From positions 1 to 5,722 of the forward strand of contig CANFZJ010000214.1 of the NCBI GenBank assembly GCA_947451445.1: 5,722 bases of DNA, read 5' to 3'. Below, piece by piece: positions 5,722 through 5,722 of the stretch. Each line of letters opens with the position of its first letter. The stretch's first letter is position 1. Source of the DNA: Comamonadaceae bacterium (GTDB lineage Bacteria > Pseudomonadota > Gammaproteobacteria > Burkholderiales > Burkholderiaceae_C). A program made the position numbers and the translations under genes. Under the pieces are notes generated by a model, which had not been told where the DNA came from, searched no databases, and was given only the letters and a program-made list of their open reading frames with translations.

Positions 5722-5722
5722 C

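Overview
The window looks like a chromosomal segment of a GC-rich betaproteobacterium, most likely a Comamonadaceae member (Comamonas/Acidovorax/Rhodoferax/Polaromonas-like). This rests on codon use, on the tandem Bug/TctC-type receptors typical of that order, on the pmd/lig-type gene order, and on an intergenic repeat that resembles one I recall from Comamonadaceae. The genus cannot be fixed from this sequence alone.

Nearly everything is one minus-strand operon, read from right to left. A divergent LysR-type regulator starts at 5380 on the plus strand and runs off the right edge; the intergenic control region is about 5278-5379. The operon then holds: a short ModA-like substrate-binding-domain protein without a signal peptide (4579-5277); 4-oxalomesaconate hydratase, LigJ/PmdE type (3527-4555); 4-carboxy-4-hydroxy-2-oxoadipate aldolase, LigK/PmdF type (2825-3517); two tandem paralogous periplasmic receptors of the tripartite tricarboxylate transporter (TTT, Bug/TctC) family (1747-2730 and 720-1709); and 2-pyrone-4,6-dicarboxylate hydrolase, LigI/PmdD type (2-631), cut by the left edge.

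The three enzymes form the lower half of the protocatechuate 4,5-cleavage (meta) pathway, used for lignin-derived aromatics and gallate. LigI opens 2-pyrone-4,6-dicarboxylate, the hydratase adds water to 4-oxalomesaconate, and the aldolase splits the product into pyruvate and oxaloacetate. The ring-cleavage dioxygenase and semialdehyde dehydrogenase are not visible and probably lie beyond the left edge. The two receptors suggest uptake of an aromatic or pyrone carboxylate, but no TTT membrane subunits are present here.

The points most worth a second look are the cytosolic ModA-like protein at the head of the operon, the doubled receptor genes, two clear intercistronic hairpins (665-705 and 2763-2810), and imperfect direct repeats in the LysR/operon control region. 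I found no RNA genes, insertion sequences or CRISPR arrays. No noncoding stretch exceeds about 100 bases.
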